Assembly (NCBI GenBank): GCA_015178975.1
Contig: WHVD01000005.1
Coordinates: forward strand, 1,116,001-1,180,000
Direction of reading: 5' to 3'
Source: Hysterangium stoloniferum
Taxonomy: Eukaryota > Basidiomycota > Agaricomycetes > Hysterangiales > Hysterangiaceae
DNA length: 64,000 nt
The position numbers were made by a program, and so were the translations under genes. The notes under the pieces are model-generated. The model was given only the letters and a program-made list of their open reading frames with translations. It did not search any database and was not told where the DNA came from. Shown one piece after another: positions 23,407 to 32,166 of the stretch (the stretch's first letter is position 1; the number at the start of each line of letters is the position of its first letter).

Positions 23407-24001
23407 AACGGGCTGCCTGCCGCAAATGTTCTTCTCCTTGGACTCGAACCAACGTTAATGACGTACAGAAAAAGGTATCAATACTGGGGTGAGGTTTGAA
23501 TATGCAGAGGTTTTGGGATCCTTTGATAATATCACTGTGCTACTCACAGTATCGATGGTGTTCGTGTCATGCAGCGTCGTCGACTGCACCGCTGACGGTA
23601 TCCCAACTGCGTTAAAGTTCCCACAGGCAGCCGCAAGCGGTTGTCTCGCTTGGGACGGCATTGGACTGTACACTATTACATTAGACCCTTAGATCTACTC
23701 CAAACATATAATCTTTAGCTTAAGCAGTATTTCTGAGTCTGTATGTAATATATTTATCCTCGGATCATTGAGAAAACCTGTAACATGAAGTATACCACAA
23801 TGCCACCGCAGTATACACGATATATTTGTGGCAGTCATTTCAAAGCTCTCACTAGTCAACTCGGATTCACGAGAAGGAGTGTACCGGGACGGAAATCTCC
23901 ATCCGAACCGATTGGTGGGGGAAGATGTTCCTAAGAGACAATATTGATCAAAAGTGTGGTACATCTTATTTTTTCAAGCAATACCCGCTATTATTTCTGA
24001 A
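23407..24001. other. About 600 bp with no supported gene
   Basis: Short frames overlap on both strands (plus 23489-23692; minus 23455-23673; minus 23695-23964). None has a start context, splice sites or a motif I recognise. The plus frame ends in a hydrophobic, cysteine-containing stretch and could be a degraded small secreted protein, but evidence is thin. Confidence 0.35.
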
Positions 24002-24167
24002 TACAGTCAACTTCCTTATAACACATGCCCGGTAAAGCCCATACTCTCTAATAACGCATACAATTATGGAGTAACCAAGTTGCTAAGCGGGTTTTAATAC
24101 TTCCCTCATAACCCATACTTCTGGGCCTATCCCGAGGGTATGTGTTATGAGGGAGTCGACTGCAGTA
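24002..24167. mobile_element. MITE, second copy
   Basis: Inverted termini CAGTCAACTTCCTTATAAC and (right) GTTATGAGGGAGTCGACTG flank about 165 bp with no coding capacity. Interior blocks AAAGCCCATACTCTCTAATA and ACTTCTGGGCCTAT are shared with the copy at 36996-37376. The left flank is TA; the right end has been altered to CTGCAGTA. Confidence 0.7.
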
Positions 24168-24377
24168 ATAAAAATTGAACGTGGTGTGTGAGTCTTCTTT
24201 ATCCACAGTAGAAGATCATATATGTGGTAACCTTATGGATTTGAAAGCACATTGGGGGGACAACAGGTATTATAACCTTGATGGTCTTTGCAGCAACACC
24301 GCCTGGCAATATGTTATAAGCTTGTTGCTCACTGTACTTAGTGGGGCAGAGTTTACGTTTAACACTCGGTGGTACGG

Positions 24378-25292
24378 GAATATCCCTCAACTCCAGTATG
24401 ACCATTTGCCATCCTTGCCTCAAGTGATTTTACTTTAACATTATGACAATAAACGAGTTTGATATCACATGGAAACTTCAAATACTAGTGCGGCAGCTTT
24501 AAATTTCCAGGATGGATGAGACACAAATTTGATCATGAAGTATCTGGAACGCTTACTGTTCACAGAGGCCTCACAAAAATGGACATACGCAGTTGCTTCT
24601 ACTCAGTCTATCTTGTCTGTTAGACTTGTTTCAAAGAGTGACAACGTTCTCCCTTACCACAGCACCCGCAGGGTCCACAAATTGCGTCCCTTTTAACGCA
24701 GGCCCTATCGCAATGCTCTATTTGTCCGACGGCTGCTGCCGTGAGAGACAGCAATAACATAGAGACATAAATGAGCTTCATCGTAGAAACAAAGTTGGTC
24801 AATCTTGCGACGGTGGTAGTGTACTGAAGCTTTCTTCCTCAGCTCAAAATTTATAGTAAGCCTTGGATCACATATTTAAGGCACGCCAGGAGGATATTCG
24901 CACGGCAGTGTTTGGTTCAATGGCCGTTCGATATATGGAGTTTGTGGCTTAAGCCGCTTGTCTTGCCGATCACCAGAGCTTCAGCAGATGTGGAGTGGTA
25001 GAAGATTATAACAGCGTGGAATTGCTTAGATACGATTTGTTGTGCTTTGCTCCCGAAATCGATAATGCAATAATCATCAGATATTTTTGAAAACTTCACG
25101 GTCCCTTCCCTGCATTCCTTCAATGGTTGTATCTCTTGATACGACTCCACCTCTTTTAATATTAATTCCGAGGCGTGGCACAACACCTTGAAGTAAACTT
25201 CGAGTGCACGCAATCGTCTCAAAGTGGTAGATATGATTTCGGCAGTAATTTGAAGGTGATATTATTGATGGTATCTGGTCCGTTGGCAGCTG
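24378..25292. repeat. Tandem segmental duplication, unit 1 (915 bp)
   Basis: Starts GAATATCCCTCAACTCCAG and is followed directly by unit 2, which starts GAATATCCTTCAACTCCAG at 25293. The units are similar along their length with scattered substitutions and small indels. Unit 1 carries a cysteine-rich peptide gene and a broken copy of the 3' part of an unknown gene. Confidence 0.9.
24620..24781 (-). CDS. Small cysteine-rich secreted peptide, copy 1 (53 aa)
   Basis: ATG at 24781 opens a 53-residue frame with a clear signal peptide (MKLIYVSMLLLSLTAAAVGQ, likely cut after AVG or GQ). A mature part of about 33 residues has seven cysteines in the pattern HC-x3-C-x6-C-x2-C-x-CC-x5-C and a basic tail. 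A TTG further upstream in frame is not needed. No intron is required. The near-identical copy at 25548-25709 keeps every cysteine, which supports it as a real gene. The pattern is that of a disulfide-stabilised small secreted protein. I cannot tie it to a named family and do not infer an activity. The odd cysteine count leaves one unpaired or allows a dimer. Confidence 0.75.
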   Translation of the reverse strand: MKLIYVSMLLLSLTAAAVGQIEHCDRACVKRDAICGPCGCCGKGERCHSLKQV

Positions 25293-25296
25293 GAAT
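24917..25296 (-). pseudogene. Broken duplicate of the unknown gene at 25847-26449
   Basis: The frame follows copy 2 through DTINNITFKLLP, then meets TGA where copy 2 has TGG (Trp). It is then displaced by a 4-base deletion before resuming VYFK, LILKEVESYQEIQP, VKFSKISDDY and HKLHISNGH. The 5' exon of copy 2 was not included in the duplication. The downstream frame stays open from an internal ATG (25222), but that product would lack half of the protein. Confidence 0.75.
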
Positions 25297-26211
25297 ATCC
25301 TTCAACTCCAGTATGACCATTCGCCATCCTTGCCTCAAGTGATTTTACGCTTAGCATTATGACGATAAACGAGTTTGATATAGACACTGGGATTACACGG
25401 AAACTTCAAATACTAGTGCGGCAGCTTTAAATTTCCGAGATGGATGAGACACAAATTTGATCATAAAGTATCTGGAATGCTTACTGTTCACAAATGCCTT
25501 ACAAAAATGGACATACGCAGTCGTTTCTACTCAGTCTATCTTGTCTGTTAGACTTGTTCCAAAGAGTGGCAGCGTTCTCCCTTACCACAGCACCCGCAGG
25601 GTACACAAATTACGTCCCTGTTAACGCAGGCCCTATCGCAATGCTCTATTTGTCCGACGGCTGCTGCCGTGAGAGACAGCAATAACATAGAGACATGAAT
25701 GAGCTTCATCATAGAAACGAAGTTGGTCGATCTTGAGACGATGGTAGTGTATTGAAGCTTTCTTCCTCAGCTCAAAATTTATAGCACGCCTTGGATCACA
25801 TGTTTAAGGTATGCCAGGAAGATATTCGCACGGCAGTGTGTTTGGTTCAATGGCCGTTCGATATATGGAGTTTGTGGCTTAAGCCGCTTGTCTTGCCGAT
25901 CACTAGAGCTTCAGATGTGGAGTGGGCAGCGTGGAATTGCTTAGACATGATGTGTTGTGCTTTGCTCCCGAAGTCGATAACGCGATAATCATCAGATATT
26001 TTTGAAAACTTCACGATCCCTTCCCTGCATTCCTTCGATGGTTGTATATCTTGATACGACTCCACGTCTTTCAATATCAATTGCGAGACGTGGCACGACA
26101 ACTTGAAGTAAACGAACTTCAAATGCATGCAATCGTCCCAAAGTGGTAGATATGATTCCGGCAGTAATTTGAAGGTGATATTATTGATGGTGTCTGGTCC
26201 GTTGGCAGCTG
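25293..26211. repeat. Tandem segmental duplication, unit 2 (919 bp)
   Basis: Second copy, ending GTTGGCAGCTG at 26211. Immediately beyond it the unique 5' exon of the unknown minus-strand gene continues. Unit 2 is therefore probably the original locus, with unit 1 lacking that exon. Confidence 0.9.
25548..25709 (-). CDS. Small cysteine-rich secreted peptide, copy 2 (53 aa)
   Basis: ATG at 25709 (a second ATG lies just upstream) gives a 53-residue protein of the same length as copy 1: MKLIHVSMLLLSLTAAAVGQ followed by IEHCDRACVNRDVICVPCGC and a terminal CCGKGERCHSLEQV segment. All seven cysteines are preserved. Differences from copy 1 include Y5H, K27N, A30V, G33V and K51E, clustering in the mature part, while the leader is nearly unchanged. 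This might reflect relaxed or diversifying selection, but counts are too small to say. It lies between the two halves of the duplicated unit's other gene, same strand. Confidence 0.75.
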   Translation of the reverse strand: MKLIHVSMLLLSLTAAAVGQIEHCDRACVNRDVICVPCGCCGKGERCHSLEQV

Positions 26212-26449
26212 CAATAGCAGAGAGTCAATTATGCGAAACAGAGGTTGCCATAGTACGCAGCGTTAGTGTTGTTTCAACCAGGGGGTTTTCTCCGTCGTTA
26301 TTCTGCAATTCTTTGGGCCGAACACAACCGTTAATCCGTTGGACAATGATCGTAACATCGCATGGGTTAGATGGCATCGCCTGGATATTACCGGTGAGGT
26401 TCAAAAGATCATCTTTGGTTTGCCGTTGATGTAGATTAACACTTAGCAC
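25847..26449 (-). CDS. Unknown protein, intact duplicate, start uncertain
   Basis: Two exons fit: an upstream exon reading NLTGNIQAMPSNPCDVTIIV and ending TLTL, a 48-base intron (donor GTACTATGG, acceptor ATTGCAG) and a second exon DTINNITFKLLPESYLPLWD ... DFGSKAQHIMSKQ ... HKLHISNGH. No ATG opens the longest frame (codon 26449 is GTG). The first in-frame ATG is near 26377, so the start may be there or in an unseen upstream exon. The sequence alternates hydrophobic and polar residues like a beta-sheet protein with four scattered cysteines. I do not recognise a family. The TAA/TGA-free length and the splice frame support coding function. Confidence 0.5.
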
Positions 26450-26655
26450 TTGTGACGTTATATATAGTTCAAATTGTAGCCGAGTGCCACATATTATGGC
26501 GGATAGGAAGATAAATTATTGTAGTAAATCGTACTATATCCAATAAGCCAGGATATATGGAGTATTAATGAATTTGAAAACACAAAAGACGATTACTACA
26601 CATACGCGAACACCTAAAAAAAAAAAACCAAAAAGGCAATATCGATATGGTGCTT

Positions 26656-28038
26656 TCACTCCCCGAGCACAATCCAAGTAGTTCCACAACCAGCAGAAAC
26701 GGCCACCACTCTTCCGTATGCAGATCCGTGTTTAGATGGCGACCACAGACGAGTTGGTAAATGCACATCGGCGGTATGGCCAAGTCCTAAATTTCCATGT
26801 TCATTCCAACCCCAGCCCCAAACTTCGGAAAGTTCTCCTTCGGGTTGTGATTTCTCGAGTAAAGTAACGACATGTTCACTTCCACAGGCCATGTTAATAA
26901 ATCTGTAAGTGGCTGGTTCAAAAGGAAATTCAACAGGAGCCAGAGACAACTCGTCTAAACGTTCCAGCTTGTGACCTAGCTGTCCTTTATTGTTACTTCC
27001 GGTGGAATAAATCCGCCATTCACCATTGATCTCTTGATACATATATGTCCCGTTCCACGTGCAATGTACGGCAGTGATTCCAGAGAAAGTGGTTAGGCCC
27101 ATTATTTGATTTTTGCGGTTGGAGCCGAGACCAGTTATGCTTCCTGAGCGGTGAAGCACGACGGTGTGCTGGCTTCCCAGACCGATTGGCGAAGCCAAGT
27201 TGGATGCGAAGTCGAGAGGAGCCAGTAGACGAGGTCGGGATAGAAATGAAACGACATTGGGAGATTTCTGTTGTCGTTTGTTTGTGGTATAAGCTTGAAT
27301 ATTACCACCAAGTTGGCCATGTCGACAAGCACCCCATCCGATTACGGTAGTTGTCTCGCCACTCTCGTGGAATATATGAAATGTGGCAATTACATGATGT
27401 TGACCTGATGATAAATTAATAAGACGGAATCCCGAGACGGCGCCTAGGCAGGGGCCCAATATATTTTCCAGAAATACTGGCATGGGTTTCTCGCTGTAAG
27501 GTAGCTCCGCGGGCGAAAGACCGACTCCCAGATCTCCATGGTCATTGTTGCCCATTGAGATGAGAATGTCTCTGGCACGAAACGTGTCGCTTAGTCTTGG
27601 ACGACAGACGATGAAGGTAGACTCCCAAGAGCATGCAACGTCGGCGATGATATAGTCACAGGGGCTTATGGAGGCAGCAACCAGGATATCTTCATCGATT
27701 CGGCGAAACACAACAGAGCCGCGCTTTGCAGGTTCCGACGAGTCTCTCCATATCGCTGGACCTAACTGTCCTTTACGACCGTCGCCACACCCCCAAAGCT
27801 CACGCACAGTATGGCTGTTGCTTTGATCACGCTCCAGCAGCAGTACCGTGTGATTCGCACCGCATTTTATGGACAAGACTCGGTCTCCAGGAAGATCTGA
27901 TTGAGGTTCAGATGAGGTTGATGAATAAAATAGACATGACTGAAACGTATGTGAATCGTCAAGGTTGCCATGTCCTAATTGTCCTTGAGCGTTCGAGCCA
28001 GCGGATAATATACATTGTGGGAGACGCATTACCACCAT
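26656..28038 (-). CDS. RCC1-repeat (beta-propeller) protein
   Basis: One intron-free frame with a chain of RCC1 repeats, recognisable by G-x-N/W-x3-G-x-L-G motifs: SAGSNAQGQLGHG, GCGDGRKGQLG, SMGNNDHGDLGVG, GWGACRHGQLGG, GLGSNRKNQIMG, STGSNNKGQLGH and GWGWNEHGNLGLG. These are interleaved with SxGxxHxVxL strands (CGANHTVLLLE, SSGQHHVIATF, GSQHTVVLHR, CGSEHVVTLLE). Seven repeats make a full propeller. ATG 28038 is chosen because the codon at 28056 is GTG; a second ATG follows three codons later. There is no separate domain, so it resembles the fungal Ats1/RCC1-like group rather than a large HERC protein. RCC1 itself is the Ran exchange factor, but many relatives have other or unknown roles, so GEF activity is not claimed. 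Confidence 0.85.
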   Translation of the reverse strand: MVVMRLPQCILSAGSNAQGQLGHGNLDDSHTFQSCLFYSSTSSEPQSDLPGDRVLSIKCGANHTVLLLERDQSNSHTVRELWGCGDGRKGQLGPAIWRDSSEPAKRGSVVFRRIDEDILVAASISPCDYIIADVACSWESTFIVCRPRLSDTFRARDILISMGNNDHGDLGVGLSPAELPYSEKPMPVFLENILGPCLGAVSGFRLINLSSGQHHVIATFHIFHESGETTTVIGWGACRHGQLGGNIQAYTTNKRQQKSPNVVSFLSRPRLLAPLDFASNLASPIGLGSQHTVVLHRSGSITGLGSNRKNQIMGLTTFSGITAVHCTWNGTYMYQEINGEWRIYSTGSNNKGQLGHKLERLDELSLAPVEFPFEPATYRFINMACGSEHVVTLLEKSQPEGELSEVWGWGWNEHGNLGLGHTADVHLPTRLWSPSKHGSAYGRVVAVSAGCGTTWIVLGE

Positions 28039-28196
28039 TGGATCAAGCGCCCGCACTAGTATGTTTACTTCAACTCGATAGACAAAGAGTAAAAAAAATT
28101 AATTGTTAAATTGGTAGTACACTGATACCACAAGACAGTAATAATGATAGATAAGAGAGAGTGTAATGATTTTGATGATATGTGCTAGAGAAAAGG

Positions 28197-28832
28197 CTAT
28201 AGGGTCCGTAGGATACCATACTTGATTATAGGGATTGACAGGAAGATGAGAGTGGTCATTGCAAAAATCCCCAGTAGGCATCGCCTTGCCCATTTTAATT
28301 CTGTTTTACGAAGGACTGCGAGTTGTTGAACTTTTTCTGCCTCTGTTTTCCCAGACTCCCACTCTGGGGTGGGGCGCAGAGGTGAACACAATATGTAAGC
28401 TCCTGCAATCCAAAACGGGAAAAACACTGAGGAGAAAATAGTGAGCATTCGGTTTGGGAAAAAGGTTGCTTATTGCTACTTACGGAACCCGTATTTGAAA
28501 AGCATTTGGGCCAGTGTAAGAGGTTCCTCTTCAGTGTATAAATCATCGTTAAATGAATTGTCTACAACAGATGAATATGACGGAGGTAGCGAGGCGACCG
28601 AATTGCGAGCTGGAGAATCAGAAACGCAAGAGCGGTAACAAGAGCTTCTTGTGTTGATGATAGCGTGCGTGGGTGGAGTGGGTAAGGACAAGTTGGGTGG
28701 GGATGGATCGCTGTGGATTTCGATCTGGACATCAACTTGGATGCCTTCCTCCATCAGGCGACAAATGGTGTCTTTTTTGTCCCACACGCCAGAGATAATG
28801 CTAGGAGCAGCGACGTCGATGTATGATGCCAT
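28197..28832 (-). CDS. Two-helix membrane protein, paralogue A
   Basis: Exon 1 (28832-28484) codes a hydrophilic Ser/Pro-rich head starting MASYIDVAAPSIISGVWDKK and ending TLAQMLFKYGF. A 57-base GTAAGT intron follows, then exon 2 (28426-28197): FFPFWIAGAYILCSPLRP, an acidic/basic amphipathic stretch (EWESGKTEAEKVQQLAVLRK), then ARRCLLGIFAMTTLIFLSI and a short tail. Two hydrophobic helices with a conserved SPLRPT-WE-GK loop suggest a hairpin membrane protein. The paralogue at 40035-40720 shares intron position, helix-loop-helix core and an upstream DNA block. The family was not recognised. Confidence 0.75.
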
Positions 28833-29012
28833 CTATTACAGGGAGAAACATTAGCTCACAGGATACAGAATTAATTAGAGGATCCGAACACTTACGGAGT
28901 AGAATATTTTTTTAATAGCACTCGATGTTGTCTAGTTGAGAAATATTCCTTTACACTTGTAAGTGTGGTTCGACGGGTAGAGACTGAGCTATGTGATTTT
29001 ATCATCGTCGCT

Positions 29013-29165
29013 AGTATTTATATGGGTTATAGGATGGTGTTGGATTCCCATTATGTGGTGTGGGAACAAAAAGTGGGACCATCACGCGCCTACATCGATC
29101 GACAGTGACATTTGTTTGGTTCCGAACGCTTAATCGTGTAGAAGACACATCATGTTGAACGGTTA
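29013..29165 (-). promoter_or_regulatory. Conserved upstream block of paralogue A
   Basis: About 210-330 bp upstream of the ATG, matching blocks occur in the same order as upstream of paralogue B: GGATTCCCAT, GTGGGA..CCAT, CCTACATCG, TTGTTTGGTTC and CATCATGT..AACG..GTTA. A TATA-like CATATAAATA (minus strand, 29013-29023) lies on the gene side. Their order and spacing indicate shared promoter ancestry or retained control sites. Confidence 0.6.
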
Positions 29166-29554
29166 ATACATATATATATACCGTCTTGGAGAACAATAAT
29201 CTGGAAGGAAAGCAGATCTCTATTATGATCTATTTATGGCACTCCCTTTCCACCTGAAAAGGTTGAATAAACCAGTAGTACTAGTCTCACAAAGACAGCG
29301 TTTTGGGACGAGATCTGATAGACTGCCTAGATCGGGCCTTAACTATTCAGACCCTGGTAGGCAATATCCAGCATTTGCTCTGCCAATTTAATCATACAAA
29401 CAAGTATGTTTTCATAGGATCTATGGTGCTGATAGGCCATATGTGTTTTAGGCAATTGCTTCGATTTTGGACACTACAAGAAACGTTGCTTAGGTGACAC
29501 CATGGCGTGACCTGGGATGTGACAAGACTTGGCGTGATTTGTCAGCGTTTCTCA

Positions 29555-31590
29555 ATGTCCTCATCTACACCAAGAGTAGTACCGACCTATCACAAGCCCC
29601 CAGTGGCATACGGCGCAGGATACGGGCCGCCCTCTGTGCCCAGACAACCTATACCAGACGATTACGAAAGTACGTTTCGTTCACCAGCGTTTGTGTGGTA
29701 AATGTATTGACGTAATAATCAGAATGGTATACGGAGTATTCTCCCACAAATAGAATGCTACTCTCTCTTAAATCTGGCATTCCCAAAGAGGTTAATTGGG
29801 CCCTCGAACGCATGTGCCGACTGTCAAACAACGAGCAGTTTGTTCTGAAGAATATCCCCGGTTTAGCTGACGCATTGGTGGAATGGCCCGAGTGGTACGT
29901 TGCCAAAGGAGCAAACGAACTACAAAATAGCAATATTTTCTCCACACCCCCCCTGTCATCATGGAGACGGCGACATGCCCTTGAAGCCACTTTTCTTTTA
30001 CGGAATGCCTCTCTGAATGAGCCCAACGCTCAATACCTCGCTACTCACCGTCGGACTCTTTTACTATTACACAAGGCCTTGCACCAGCTTAAAGCCGATA
30101 CTGATGCCAATACCGAATTTTTGCTCCATATTGTTGACTTGGCGCATTCGGTGATATCAAATTATCAAGAAACCACCGAGGACTTCGTCTCCATTTCATC
30201 CTTGATTGCTCCTCTCGAAAAGCTAGCTGAATCGTCGAACGATCGCATATTGATAATTACAGCGCTGCGAACGCTCACTCTCGTACTTTCTTTCCTCCAG
30301 AACCCCATATATGTCTCCAGTGCATCGCCTGCTTTGCTCGCTTCTATTCGATATCTTCCTTTATTGGGCGATTCACCTCTAATTACCGCATGCTTAGATT
30401 ATCTTTATGTTCATCTTTCGCATCCACCAATGGTCAAGGCATTCTTGCTACATCCTGACATGCCCAGTACCCTCAAGTTACTTGTGACACTCATTCTGAG
30501 AGAACAGCAGGAAGAAACTATTAGTGTTGATCTGATATCCGAGCCTGTCCGCACAGCTCCCGCTTTAATGATCACAAGGCGACAGTGTGAATTGACTAAC
30601 GACGAGCTGGACAGGATTGCAAAAGTAGGAGAACCGGAGCGGTCATATGAATGGTATGAGATAGAGCGAATTTGAATTTGAACATATAGCTTATCATCGT
30701 ACAGGATGCGCTCGCTGTTCGTTGCCTCTGATGCTGAGGAGATGACCCAGGTTGAGTTCTGGAACCTATATAAGGATACATTCGGACAGCGCGCTGAATC
30801 ACATCCCTTGTTGTCGGCTGCAGAAGTTATCAAGAATGTGTCACATGTCTTCCCTACTGCGCAAGCAATGGTCCTACCCGGTCAACCTTCAAGGTTTGTC
30901 ATCCGAGGTATCACACATAAAATGATGGACGTTACAGAAGAGCGCTTCAAGTGCCGGTGGGACCATTCCAACTGCCCTACTCCGAACTACCAGACGCCAA
31001 ATGAGCTATGGACACATGTACTGGAACACCTGCAGTCCGTTGAAACGACTGATTTGGTGTGTAAGTGGTCACACTGCCAATTCTCCGCCCCATCCGAGAT
31101 GGCCTTAAAAAAACACGCTTCCACCCATATACCCACTCCTCAACCCGTCCCTCGGCATCCTTCGCAGGTTGAAAATATCACTCTGCCGATCGCACCATTT
31201 CCTCATCCATCATCAAATCCTACAAAACGTCCGCCGCCGCCGCCGCCACATGCGCAACTCACATACACTAGTCCAAGTGCAGACCCACCATCCACATCGC
31301 TCACGGCACTTTTAATTATTCGAGTACTGTTCCGTGCTTCTTTTGCAGCCACTGACGCAGCTCCGAGGGCAGACGAAGATCACTTTGGTTTCCCGGGTAT
31401 CGTCGAAGAGGACAGTGACGACGAGATGAGAGATGAAGAAGAAGAGGCTTGTGGCAAACGTCGGGGGAGGAAAGCATTTACTGGGGTTAGGGTTCTTCTT
31501 GAAGAGGTGAAAGTCCGGGATAATGCATTGATGGCGTGGATAGGAGAGATGGTCGACGTTAGCATGGATGAAAAGCCGGTTAATGTGTGA
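29555..31590 (+). CDS. Rsc9-like subunit of the RSC chromatin-remodelling complex
   Basis: RSC moves nucleosomes at promoters; Rsc9 and animal ARID2 share an RFX-like DNA-binding fold and C2H2 fingers. Three exons: MSSSTPRVVPTYHKPPVAYG (29555 on), then WYTEYSPTNRMLLSLKSGIP onward as a long helical-repeat region, then after an intron at about 30655-30710 a segment with EEMTQVEFWNLYKDTFGQ ... VIKNVSHVFPTAQAMVLPG (RFX-like). Two zinc fingers follow (CRWDHSNCPTPN ... HVLEHL; CKWSHCQFSAPSEMALKKHA ... H), then a polyproline and acidic tail. It ends EKPVNV at TGA. No ARID domain was found, as in other basidiomycete Rsc9 proteins that I recall. The short first intron (AGTACGT donor) restores the frame DDYEKWYT. 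Confidence 0.85.
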
Positions 31591-32166
31591 TGGTTTGTGC
31601 CATTTCCTGTCTCATTCTATGCATGGACAGAGCAGAGCCTTAGGATACTATTTGTACCGTAATTAATGACCAAGTGACACACTGGAAGTTTGACAGCTAT
31701 CCAGACCCTAGATATCTTTGTTGATTTGATGCATGCCGGCGCCTTGCATTCCTTAGCCTTCCAAACCTCCCTGCCAAAAGCCGTACACATCCTTGCTGTC
31801 ATGGCTCATTAAATGCTAGTAATGTCGTCTGTCAGGTCTAATTTCCAAGTGTTTTTCCAATCAATAAGCGCCAAGCAGGGCAGTTGGACTTGAGGCAACA
31901 AAATGAAACAATCATTGTTGTTCAAATTGATCTCATGCCTGCCCTTCACCCTCGATTTTGATGATAAAACACGCCTGAACTTTCGCAAGGCAGTTGGCCG
32001 CCCTTCCCGAGCGGAAATAATATTGGTCCCTAGCGCTCCGGGAGACAGTGTTTATTTCGGACAGGAAATATTATACTTGATAAAGATCGTACATCGTGCC
32101 CCTCCTAGTACTCCCCCCATTCCATGTCTATAATGTGTGTCCATTCCCAAAAATTTAAACATATTT
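31591..32166. other. Intergenic and possible 5' leader of the MATE gene
   Basis: A plus frame at 31903-32133 has no recognised motif; it may be an untranslated or extra first exon of the MATE gene. No repeats or RNA genes were seen. Confidence 0.35.

Noticed and set aside
23430-23460. tRNA T-arm-like GGTTCGAGTCC (minus strand)
   Set aside because: No matching 5' acceptor stem, D-arm or anticodon arm in the 80 bases upstream.
24175-24438. 87-codon plus frame before the tandem duplication
   Set aside because: No recognised motif, overlaps an equally open minus frame, and its end lies within duplicated unit 1.
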